A DNA stretch of 36,704 bases from Methanobacteriota archaeon (lineage in GTDB: Archaea > Thermoplasmatota > Thermoplasmata > Methanomassiliicoccales > Methanomassiliicoccaceae): assembly GCA_012519255.1 (NCBI GenBank), contig JAAYQQ010000054.1, positions 1 through 36,704 on the forward strand, written 5' to 3'. This document shows positions 1 through 8,443 of the stretch, piece by piece. Below the pieces are notes generated by a model that made no database searches, was not told the origin of the DNA, and saw only the letters and a program-made list of their open reading frames with translations. The translations under genes and the position numbers were made by a program. Position 1 is the stretch's first letter, and each line of letters opens with the position of its first letter.

Positions 1-1416
1 ATCGCTAGAGAATGCCCTCAAACGCCAAATGAATCTGGGATGGGATGATTCCAATAATATTTTTCTGATATCGGTTGGAACGTCATGTCTCCGGGACATC
101 TCATTCTTATAGGCATTGACCGAAGAGAGGAAAATGTCCCATTCAATATCGATGCCTGGATAGTGGGCTTTGAGGATTCCGTCCATTCTTCCAGCATGTT
201 TTAGGACTGTAGAAAACGGTACTCTTATCTTATGGTATACGGGTACTACCATCACATCTGGCACGAGCGGTATGTTCTGCTTCTGACCATCCTTCCATGT
301 CCCTACCAATTGTGGGAAGCATTTCACTACCTGGGCCCCACCCTCGTCTCTTATCTCATGGGCAAGTTCTACCATATCCTTACAGAATGGGCCTATCTGG
401 TCATCATGCGAGTAGAACGCTTCGATTCTCGAGCCTTTTAGCTTAAACCCTTTAGGTAATTTTAGATTAGCCAGCTCAACTTCGTTGAATATCTGCCCTT
501 TTTCCCTCAGCCGGTAGCCGGTGACTGTTATGGCATGTCCACCCATCCCAGTGACAAGCACAAGAAATATGACTGGTAATCCAGAGCGGAGATATGCGTA
601 GCTGTTTGCCAGTAGTAAGTTCTTGTAATTCCTTGCAGGATCTAGTATCTCGAGGTATTCTGGTTCAAGGCCTATTCCCTTAATGGCCTGACAAATCTGT
701 GGATCCTCAAGTCCGCTTGAAGGTATGGGCCTGTTCGTTGTGCTATACATCGTAGCGAGGTCAGTTATTTGATAGAGTGTCGGTATCCTGTACCCAAATT
801 CATAGGCCGTTTTTTGGAACGCTGACCATAATGCACTAGTGGCACAGGCCGCAATGACCCTATCCTGCTCGATGTAAGCTAAGCTCTCTACCTTAAATGG
901 TATACCGAGGATTGTGGCTGTATAAGGCCTTAAACAACGAATGCTCCGCTGTCCCGTTTCATCCTCCCCTCGGACTTTTGAGTTTCGATAAGGGACAATT
1001 GAGGTCTTGCCTATCACCGTTGTTGGTAGAGGTTTAATAATAGTGAATCCGAGATACTTCTCACCTAGGGCTGATATCATTTCATCAGCATCGGCCTTCC
1101 CAGCGAGATAGGAGGCAAATTGGGCTTCAAGCTCCGTGGCATTCACATCTTTAAAAAAGCTGGCTCGTTTACAGAAACGGCTATAGGGCTTCTTGCATTT
1201 AACATAGTAATGGGCATAATCATCTAAGAAATCACCATCTACATACTCATGCTCAATCAGAATCGATTTGGCCCCCACCTCACTGTTGCTTAGGTAGTCG
1301 ATGAGGTAAGAATGCCTGTCATTGAACTCCGCAGTCGTTGTTTCAAATGATTCAAGAAGAACCCCTTTTAAATTAAATTCTGTAAACTCTAAAAAAGATA
1401 GCGTCTGGTCTGCCAA
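1..1416 (-). CDS. Papain-like/C39-like cysteine peptidase-fold protein, C-terminus truncated by window edge
   Basis: Continuous open frame on the minus strand, absent from the ORF track because it exits the window. Probable TTG start (TTG GCA GAC CAG ACG = M-A-D-Q-T). Translation contains IEQDRVIAACATSALWSAFQ (Gln/Cys), GMGGHAITVTGYR (His) and FYSHDDQIGPF (Asp), the order expected of a papain/C39-like catalytic core. Confidence 0.7.
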   Translation of the reverse strand, partial: MADQTLSFLEFTEFNLKGVLLESFETTTAEFNDRHSYLIDYLSNSEVGAKSILIEHEYVDGDFLDDYAHYYVKCKKPYSRFCKRASFFKDVNATELEAQFASYLAGKADADEMISALGEKYLGFTIIKPLPTTVIGKTSIVPYRNSKVRGEDETGQRSIRCLRPYTATILGIPFKVESLAYIEQDRVIAACATSALWSAFQKTAYEFGYRIPTLYQITDLATMYSTTNRPIPSSGLEDPQICQAIKGIGLEPEYLEILDPARNYKNLLLANSYAYLRSGLPVIFLVLVTGMGGHAITVTGYRLREKGQIFNEVELANLKLPKGFKLKGSRIEAFYSHDDQIGPFCKDMVELAHEIRDEGGAQVVKCFPQLVGTWKDGQKQNIPLVPDVMVVPVYHKIRVPFSTVLKHAGRMDGILKAHYPGIDIEWDIFLSSVNAYKNEMSRRHDVPTDIRKILLESSHPRFIWRLRAFSSD

Positions 1417-1443
1417 GAGAACACCAAGCCAAGAGGATGAGGA

Positions 1444-1629
1444 TTAAGGATATATGGTACGATTTGAGGAAGTACCAGATATCTGCAGGCTTTTCTCAAC
1501 CCAAGTATCTAATTCTTTGAATCCCTCCAGCTCCTTATCGGACTCATCCTTGCTGATGTTGACTATGAACTTCTCCTTTACGAAGATGCTCTGTTTCCTC
1601 ATCTCCACAATCCTCCTTCTTCTCGCCAT
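1444..1629 (-). CDS. Small basic protein upstream of and in-frame with the C39-like gene
   Basis: 61 aa ORF (MARRRRIVEMRKQSIFVKEKFIVNISKDES...) ending 27 bp before the downstream TTG start; same strand, AT-rich promoter region upstream. Confidence 0.45.
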   Translation of the reverse strand: MARRRRIVEMRKQSIFVKEKFIVNISKDESDKELEGFKELDTWVEKSLQISGTSSNRTIYP

Positions 1630-2708
1630 CTATAAATCTATTTCTGAATTTGAAAATAGCATACTATATACTAATCATTTGCTACTAAATTAATCTGTTA
1701 AAAATAGTTTTTAACCAAGCTCTTTAATTTTATAGGTAATACATCCTGGAATGGTCCCGATGAAGAGGCGCACCTAATGCAGGCAGATATCTATTAGTTG
1801 ATTCCAACTTCAGAAACTATGTATTTGATGATATGAAGCGCGAAGCGGAGGCGATCTGTGGTATCAGTTTTATCATAAAGGAAATCCTTGCCTCCAGTGC
1901 GATGGACGCCCTCAACAGAGACTCTATAAATCTCCCCCTGACATCCGCCCAATTGGGGCAGATAGACTCACCTACTTCCCCTTGCTTCTATGCGAGGGTC
2001 GATGCTGGTAGGGCTGGAGAAGAACTCCGCGTAAGGCTTGATGGGTGCAAGGCGACGGGGAGCCGTGGCAACGTGCTCCTCAGCCCGGCCCGACAAGCCC
2101 GACAATAGATGCGAAAAAGCCTGTCATTCTCAAGGAATTTCCACCACTTGGCTATGTGTAATTACGAGCCCCCTGGCCCGCTTCTTTCTCCCTTCCAGTT
2201 CTCCGTTTTTTGAAAGTCAATTTTTTCTGGAGCCGCCATACTGATAAGGAGTATTTAATCGCAGGACAATTATTAAATCCAATCCCGTCCCATTCGGGCC
2301 TCTCCTTTTTATGTATTCTACTTTATCGATGAAAATCTCCTGAGATCTCTTCCGAATCGATCTTTGATCCCACCCTCTTGGGATGTCACGCACGATATCG
2401 GTGATGTGCCTCTGCAAGCTGCCATGAAAAAGATATTGAACTGCTCAGACTCCCCATCCTCACGCTGAGCGGATAGTGGTCAAGGGAATCACGGTGACGC
2501 AGGATATCAGGCTGATCGAGGCGTTAGATAGTATGGTGAACCATCGCCTCAACATCTACCAATTGTAAATAATGAAGGAAGGCTGTCGGAGAATTGCTCA
2601 GCCTGCATTTATTCATGGAGGGCCGCCCCTGTTCGAGAAGGGCCACGGCTCCCTCTCACCTAGCAGTCTGTTCTCATGCCTTTGAGATGTATTAAGAAGG
2701 GCGAAGGG

Positions 2709-2731
2709 GCCGCTCTCTTCAAGAGAGCGGC
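2709..2731. repeat. Perfect inverted repeat GCCGCTCTCTT-C-AAGAGAGCGGC
   Basis: 11 bp arms around a single base, read directly from the sequence; possible bidirectional hairpin. Confidence 0.7.
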
Positions 2732-2753
2732 TAGGACCATTACTTTTTGAAAA

Positions 2754-2785
2754 TCGTCCGAAAAAAGAGATGTTCAGGACGATTC
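2754..2785 (-). terminator. Putative terminator of the 56 aa gene
   Basis: Inverted repeat ATCGTCC...GGACGAT flanking CTCTTTTTTC on the minus strand, overlapping the stop codon; T-rich tract typical of archaeal termination. Confidence 0.4.
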
Positions 2786-2944
2786 TTCTTCTTGCTCGGA
2801 TGTGGCCTCTTCTTTGCCCTTCATGCCTTCCTTGAGGCCCTTGCCAAAGCCCTTGACCACATTCCGTCCGAACTTTACGCCCTTGCCTACTGTTTCACCG
2901 GCCTTCTCGGCGATATTTCCGATCTTGCCCTTGTTCTCGGTCAT
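2774..2944 (-). CDS. Small Lys/Gly-rich charged protein (56 aa)
   Basis: Below the ORF-track cutoff. Translation MTENKGKIGNIAEKAGETVGKGVKFGRNVVKGFGKGLKEGMKGKEEATSEQEEESS*; the gene ends in an inverted repeat with a T-rich stretch. Confidence 0.6.
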   Translation of the reverse strand: MTENKGKIGNIAEKAGETVGKGVKFGRNVVKGFGKGLKEGMKGKEEATSEQEEESS

Positions 2945-3116
2945 GGCTTGATGATGTCTTTATGATTATATGAATTGCTTGAACCGCCGCAGCACTCTGA
3001 AGACAATGGATGCATGGCGGACTTGATCGGACGAGCTTACTATGGTAAAGCAGGCAATCTGTTATTTGCATTGTTTATCTGCCATGGCCTCGTCTATCGG
3101 GCCGCCACGGGAGCGT

Positions 3117-4247
3117 TCAATCTACGAGATTCTCGGGATTGAGGGGCATCAGATCGTCGACGACGAAACGCCCGTCCTTGCGAACCAATACATCGTCGAA
3201 GTACATCTCCCCGCCTCCCCATTCCTTGCTCTGGATGAGAACCATATCCCAATGCACGCGGGAGCGGTTACCGTTGAAAGCATCATCATAGGACGAACCA
3301 GGGGTAAGGTGGATGGATCCAGAGATCTTTTCGTCGAAAAGGCGGTCGAGCATGGGCTTGGTGATATAGGGATTCACGCCGATGGCGAATTCCCCAACAT
3401 ACCTGGCCCCCTCATCAGTATCCAGGATTCTATTCAGCTCGCCGGTGTCGGAAGAGGTTGCTTTCACAATCTTCCCGTCGCGGAAGGTGAGCTCCACGTC
3501 CTCAAAGACTCGACCATCGTATATCGTTCTTGTATTGAAATGAATAATTCCGTTGACCGATTCTCGCACGGGGGCAGTATATACTTCTCCGTCTGGCAGA
3601 TTGAGTTGGCCATCACACTTGACCGCGGGAATGCCCTTGATGGAGAATGTAAGATCGGTGCCTGGGCCGACCAGGCGGACGCGGTCGGTCTTCTGCATCA
3701 GCTTGACCAGGCCATCCATGGCTCTGGACATCCTGGTGTAATCAAGGGTGCAGGTGCGGAAGTAGAGGTCTTCGAACGCCTCGGTTGACATCTCTGCCTG
3801 TTGAGCCATGGAACGAGTGGGCCAGCGGAGCTTGACCCACCTGGTGTGGGGAACTCTCCACTGCCCATGCACGGGTCCCCACCAATGCTCAGTGTACAAT
3901 CCCATTTTCTCTGACGGTACGTCAGATGTTTCAGTAATGTTGTCGTGACCCTCGATGCATATGTAGGCCCGTGCCCGCTTGATCTTCTGCAGCTCGATCT
4001 CGCCGATCAGCCGCATGGCAGCCTCGTCTGCGCCCATGAAGAACTTTCGCAACACTCGCCAGGACTTCTGAGATACCAGGGGGATGCCCCCTGCTTCGTA
4101 CACCTCTTCCAGAAGGGCTTCGGTCATCTCATCCGGGGTATCAAAGTTCTCGATGTAGATGACCTCGCCCTTATTCAGTTTGGTAGAATGTTTTACCAGA
4201 ATCTTGGCCAATTGGGTCATCCTAGGATCTCGCATGTCCCCCTTCAC
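3117..4247 (-). CDS. Aminopeptidase, peptidase M29 (thermophilic metallopeptidase) family
   Basis: 376 aa; LVKHSTKLNKGEVIYIE..., GPGTDLTFSIKG, DGEVYTAPVRESVNGIIHFN, GEFAIGVNPYI, HLTPGSSYDDAFNGNRSRVHWDM match the M29 family pattern. The start may be MRDPRM, four codons into the call. Confidence 0.88.
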   Translation of the reverse strand: MKGDMRDPRMTQLAKILVKHSTKLNKGEVIYIENFDTPDEMTEALLEEVYEAGGIPLVSQKSWRVLRKFFMGADEAAMRLIGEIELQKIKRARAYICIEGHDNITETSDVPSEKMGLYTEHWWGPVHGQWRVPHTRWVKLRWPTRSMAQQAEMSTEAFEDLYFRTCTLDYTRMSRAMDGLVKLMQKTDRVRLVGPGTDLTFSIKGIPAVKCDGQLNLPDGEVYTAPVRESVNGIIHFNTRTIYDGRVFEDVELTFRDGKIVKATSSDTGELNRILDTDEGARYVGEFAIGVNPYITKPMLDRLFDEKISGSIHLTPGSSYDDAFNGNRSRVHWDMVLIQSKEWGGGEMYFDDVLVRKDGRFVVDDLMPLNPENLVD

Positions 4248-4315
4248 CGGAATGCTTCATATTTAAGACTTCGACCGCCGAAATGGTGAACTTACCGCTA
4301 GTCCTTTAGTGACTC

Positions 4316-5047
4316 ATGGATCGCCTGGGCGTTACCGTGCCGGAACAACTGGAGAGACAGACCAAATGGCTGACAGAACACTGGCTATGGCTGCTCGATA
4401 CTTCGGTGTTACCATCCCTTCCTGCCCTGCCCTCCGCGCTGGATGTGGGCAGCGGACCGGGTCTTGTCGCCGAGTCTATATCTTCCAGATTGAATATAAC
4501 CTGCCTAGACTCTGATCTAGCATCTGTGCAAGGATGCCGCTCACGCGGTCTGAAGGCGGTGCGCGGCGATGCTCATTACCTGCCATTCCCTGACAGATCC
4601 TTTGACATGGCGTACTGTTCTTTCGCCCTGTTATGGTTTAGAGATCCTCTCAAGGCAGTGAATGAGATGCTGCGCGTCTCTCGTTCGTGGGTTCTATTGC
4701 TCGCCGAGCCAGACCATGGCGGGCGCATAGATCATCCGGAGGGCCTACTCCCATTGAAGGAAATTATTCTGAATGGCATGAAGCAAGAGGGGGCCGATCC
4801 ACTCATGGGAAGGAAGTTACGCTCGCTATGCTCTGCCCTGGACATGGATGCAGATATAGGCATACACCCCGGAGCATGGAGCCTTCGGCGGATGAGGAAG
4901 GAGGCGGAGGGCGAGTGGGATTGGATCTCTCGTACAGTGGGAGGAACTGCTCATTTGGAGACTCTGCGGAGGGAATGGGATCGCGCCCTTGAGCAGGGCA
5001 CGCTGTTTTACCATGTGCCGACGTTCTACGCGATAATAAGGAAGTAG
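4316..5047 (+). CDS. Class I SAM-dependent methyltransferase
   Basis: 243 aa; ALDVGSGPGLVAESIS motif I, RGDAHYLPFPDRSFDMAYCSFALLWF typical of Methyltransf_11. Confidence 0.85.
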   Translation: MDRLGVTVPEQLERQTKWLTEHWLWLLDTSVLPSLPALPSALDVGSGPGLVAESISSRLNITCLDSDLASVQGCRSRGLKAVRGDAHYLPFPDRSFDMAYCSFALLWFRDPLKAVNEMLRVSRSWVLLLAEPDHGGRIDHPEGLLPLKEIILNGMKQEGADPLMGRKLRSLCSALDMDADIGIHPGAWSLRRMRKEAEGEWDWISRTVGGTAHLETLRREWDRALEQGTLFYHVPTFYAIIRK

Positions 5048-5048
5048 A

Positions 5049-6398
5049 TCAGCGCTGTTGTTGTTCTGGGCAGGCGTAGTCGCCATGCTTCCGTGCGAGA
5101 GGACAGCCGCCTCCGCAGGTGTTCCGTAGCCCGCATTCTATACAACTGCCATTGAGATGATCACGCCGGCGGATGGAATGGCACAGGGGATGATCCCACA
5201 CCTCCTCCCACAGGTCGATCAGCAGGTTTCCCAAAGGTGCGTAATAGCTCTGGCAAGGTAGCACGGTCCCATCTGGCTCCACGGCCATGCTTAGAGAGCA
5301 GGCGGTGCACTGTTTGATTCCCAGACCTAGGTTGATTGGATTGAGCTCACAATAGGGAGTGGGAGTGTACCATATCATCCTGACCCCGGCCTCGTCAGCA
5401 ATGGTCTTTAGCCGAACCAACACATCAGCTAGCTCCTCCAACGGGACGCCCTCCGCGTTCTTTCCCCTCCCTGAGCGTATGAGTCCATTGAAGGCGATAT
5501 TCTTCACTCCTCTGGCTATCAGAAATCGTAGCGTTGCCTCCGCGTCAGAGATGTTGGAACGCATGAGGGTGGTGTTTGTACTAACGTAAAGGTCACTGTT
5601 CAGAGCCACATCCAGTCCATTCATGGTCTCTTCCCATGCCCCCGTGGCGCCAACCAGCCTATCATGGATTTCAGGACGATGAGATAGCACAGTTATCTGG
5701 ACATGGTCTAGTCCAGTCTGAATAAGGTCACCCAGGTAGCCGGGCTCAGCGAGGCGTCGGCCATTGGTGACCAGGCCGGTCACCTGACCCAATCCTTCCG
5801 ATGTTTGTACAAGCTCACCGAGATAGGGGGACAGCGTGGGCTCGCCTCCAGTGAACACGATGTGCGGGACACCGATCTCCCAAAGTTGTCTAATGACTCT
5901 CTTCCACTGGTCCAGCGATAGCTCATCCAGCTGGCGCGGCTCATTATAACAGTGGCCGCATCGATTCTGGCAGCGGTAGGAAAGGATCAGATCCATGCGA
6001 TACGGCGCTGGATAGTCGTCCGCACCGATGACGGGGGCATCGGCCCCAATAATATTCACAACCCCGGCCTCACCATGCACGAACCGAATCAGTTTTTCCC
6101 TGATCTGTCGGTAGTGTGTGGTAGCGATGTCGCGGTCTAGATTGCGGTATCGGCGGAGCATGTGCTTGACTGCGTCCTGCTCGGTACGCCCTTCTAGCAT
6201 GCACCGTACATACTCCAGGGCGGTGCCGTTAAGCTCGACCAGACTGGACGCATCGATTATCAGCACACCCTTGCGCTCGGAATCTACTCGAAGGTGGAAG
6301 CGATGGCGGGCAAGCTCGCCCTCTCCATCATAGCGATATACTCCCCGTTCCAGTCTGGCGCCGGTGAACTCCGCCCACCACTCTTTCAGCCCCATCAT
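5049..6398 (-). CDS. Radical SAM/SPASM protein with PqqD/RRE-like N-terminal domain
   Basis: CxxxCxxC in YRCQNRCGHCYNE, SPASM-type Cys cluster (CTACSLSMAVEPDGTVLPCQSYY...CIECGLRNTCGGGCPLARKHGDYAC), N-terminal PqqD-like segment SSLVELNGTALEYVRCMLEGRTEQDAVKHMLRRY. The ORF call starts at 6446, but ATG at 6398 (MMGLKEWW) overlaps the upstream stop as ATGA. Confidence 0.88.
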   Translation of the reverse strand: MMGLKEWWAEFTGARLERGVYRYDGEGELARHRFHLRVDSERKGVLIIDASSLVELNGTALEYVRCMLEGRTEQDAVKHMLRRYRNLDRDIATTHYRQIREKLIRFVHGEAGVVNIIGADAPVIGADDYPAPYRMDLILSYRCQNRCGHCYNEPRQLDELSLDQWKRVIRQLWEIGVPHIVFTGGEPTLSPYLGELVQTSEGLGQVTGLVTNGRRLAEPGYLGDLIQTGLDHVQITVLSHRPEIHDRLVGATGAWEETMNGLDVALNSDLYVSTNTTLMRSNISDAEATLRFLIARGVKNIAFNGLIRSGRGKNAEGVPLEELADVLVRLKTIADEAGVRMIWYTPTPYCELNPINLGLGIKQCTACSLSMAVEPDGTVLPCQSYYAPLGNLLIDLWEEVWDHPLCHSIRRRDHLNGSCIECGLRNTCGGGCPLARKHGDYACPEQQQR

Positions 6399-8026
6399 CG
6401 ACCACCCCCTGCGCAGGCGCACGCACATGCACATGCGCATGCACAATGGCAGGACGAATCACCACTTTCCGTCTGGCCCCTGGTGCCAGGCGGAGCTGCA
6501 GGATTGGTCTGACCGACCACTTCTCTGCTCAGCCCTCTCATGTCATCAACGAGATTGCTACTGGCGTTGCGCACCCTGCTCACGTAGTTCTGGGCCATGT
6601 CGCCGATCGATGTTCCGGCAGGAGTGTTGCTGCCAGATATGCCCGTGCTGGCAGATGTCCGAGGATATCCCCATAGGATGGGCAACGGGAAAATATCGCG
6701 TCTCATCCTCTGTTCGTAGTCCCGATCCAGCAGCATCCACTCATTGCGCTCCTGCAGAACCCGGGCAAATTCTTCTGGGGTGCCAGCCTCCATGGCCTGT
6801 TGCCATGCTTTTTCCGCTATGACGCTGTAGTATTCCCGGGTAGCATCGATATCAAATCCCTTCAGCTTGTCCGATGTCCTACCAATAAGGTTGACCAGGG
6901 CGGTGCGCAGCAGGATGCGATCGAGAGTGCCGTCCGCTTTTATGGCCAGGAGGTAATCGCTCTCATAGGGATGGTCCGCCTGGTCAGCCAGGCGCTGCAG
7001 GTGCATTGGTTTTTCTTCGGATAGCACCCTGACCTTCCCTTTCTGCACCAGGCCGAACAGGATCATGGTGGCGATCATCTCCAGTGGTCGTTCGACCACC
7101 ACGGCGGCCTCCACCGCCGTGAGATCGCGGCGTGGGCCAGCACCAATAACATTCATCTGAGGTTCAAAGTAGTCCTCCATGTGTCGCCTGTCCCTTCTCA
7201 GTCTTGCCACCATCAGCGTAATTATGAGGGCGATAAAGAACATCGGAAAGAGCAGGCAAACCAGCTCCCCCAGGCTTCCCAGGATGCCCCCGTCTTGCTC
7301 TGGCTCATACACCACATCCACGTATCTCTGAGGGAATCCTACTCCCACATCATAATCGCCGGAGGCCTGTTGCGACGGCTGGACGTTGGTGAACTGCCAG
7401 GTGGCAGCCAGGCGTCCTGTCGTCGTATCTATATACAATGGGTCGTACCGACGTGACTCGATCCACAGAACCTCTGAGGGCTCCGTAATCCCTTCAGGCA
7501 AGAGAATGGTAACATTTAGATGGGCGGTGGAGCCGCTCTGATATTGCTCGGAGAACCAGGTCGGCCGGACGACCACGCCGGCAGTGTCGTTCTGTTTCTC
7601 GTTGCGGTATACCATGCCCGGATTATTGATATGAAATGCCAGAGTGAATGCCCCATTCTGTTGAATGGCGTCGATGGTCTGTTGGTCGAACTCTACCGCC
7701 ACGCCGATATCGATATAGGGTGACGGTCTAATGGAAGAGAGAACTCTCTCTACGCCGCCCACAAGAATGGTTGCCGTGGCAGTGGAGAGATCATACCTAT
7801 CGTTGGGAAGCCCCACATCCACGCCATCCAGGTAGGCTACGTTGCTGAAGATGAAAGAATAGTCAATATCCACGCTGCCATCTTTCTGCACGGTGACGAT
7901 CATCGCTTCCTCATCAACCGAGAATGAAGGATCCTGCGCGGCGACCCCCAGAGACGCGGATGGTAGTAATAAAATTATGATCAGGATGACAACGGATGAC
8001 AGGGCGGCGGTTCGGCGACTTACCAT
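6395..8026 (-). CDS. DUF2207-like membrane protein with C-terminal Cys-Ala repeat tail CH(CA)6GGGR
   Basis: 543 aa; signal peptide, extracellular beta-rich domain (SVDEEAMIVTVQKDGSVDIDYSF), TM helix LVCLLFPMFFIALIITLMVARL, then DLTAVEAAVVVERPLEMIATMILFGLVQKGKVRV. Ends SSCHCACACACACACAGGGR*. Confidence 0.82.
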   Translation of the reverse strand: MVSRRTAALSSVVILIIILLLPSASLGVAAQDPSFSVDEEAMIVTVQKDGSVDIDYSFIFSNVAYLDGVDVGLPNDRYDLSTATATILVGGVERVLSSIRPSPYIDIGVAVEFDQQTIDAIQQNGAFTLAFHINNPGMVYRNEKQNDTAGVVVRPTWFSEQYQSGSTAHLNVTILLPEGITEPSEVLWIESRRYDPLYIDTTTGRLAATWQFTNVQPSQQASGDYDVGVGFPQRYVDVVYEPEQDGGILGSLGELVCLLFPMFFIALIITLMVARLRRDRRHMEDYFEPQMNVIGAGPRRDLTAVEAAVVVERPLEMIATMILFGLVQKGKVRVLSEEKPMHLQRLADQADHPYESDYLLAIKADGTLDRILLRTALVNLIGRTSDKLKGFDIDATREYYSVIAEKAWQQAMEAGTPEEFARVLQERNEWMLLDRDYEQRMRRDIFPLPILWGYPRTSASTGISGSNTPAGTSIGDMAQNYVSRVRNASSNLVDDMRGLSREVVGQTNPAAPPGTRGQTESGDSSCHCACACACACACAGGGR

Positions 8027-8388
8027 TTGGGCATCTCCTCAAGCGCATGGGTGCTGCTGCAATAGGGGCACTTGACGATAATTCCGCCCCGCACCACCTG
8101 GAGATTGTTATCCGTTAGGGGTGCGCCGCAGGATCGACAGGTAAGCTGTTTCTGCTCAAGATCTCCAGAGACATCCATCCGGACGTTGAATGTCTGATTG
8201 ACAAGACGAGGTCTGGCCGCATTTATCTTGTCGCTGCGGTATGTAAGATAGAATAGCAGCGCGGCGGTTCCGATGAATATCGATCCGACCAATATGTTCT
8301 CGGCCCCCGAGGCGATGATGAAGACGCCTCCCAGGAGAACGAGGAAAACGGCTAGAGACAGAACCATGGCATGGGCGATACGGTTCAT
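8020..8388 (-). CDS. Small membrane protein with C-terminal zinc ribbon
   Basis: 122 aa; two N-terminal TM helices and CRSCGAPL...CPYCSS. Its stop overlaps the start of the DUF2207-like gene. Confidence 0.75.
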   Translation of the reverse strand: MNRIAHAMVLSLAVFLVLLGGVFIIASGAENILVGSIFIGTAALLFYLTYRSDKINAARPRLVNQTFNVRMDVSGDLEQKQLTCRSCGAPLTDNNLQVVRGGIIVKCPYCSSTHALEEMPKW

Positions 8389-8443
8389 CTTGTTTCCAGG
8401 ATAACATCACCTTGGCTTGAACTTTGGTATGGGCGCGAACACC

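Noticed and set aside
1833-2244. 91 aa and 68 aa overlapping plus-strand ORFs
   Set aside because: Overlapping frames with no family resemblance or clear initiation context; not supportable as genes.
3042-3788. 248 aa plus-strand ORF
   Set aside because: Fully antisense to the confidently identified M29 aminopeptidase; no recognisable domain, a shadow ORF.
6294-6822. Plus-strand ORFs containing HAHAHAHAQ-like repeats
   Set aside because: Antisense readings of the Cys-Ala repeat and DUF2207-like gene; no independent support.
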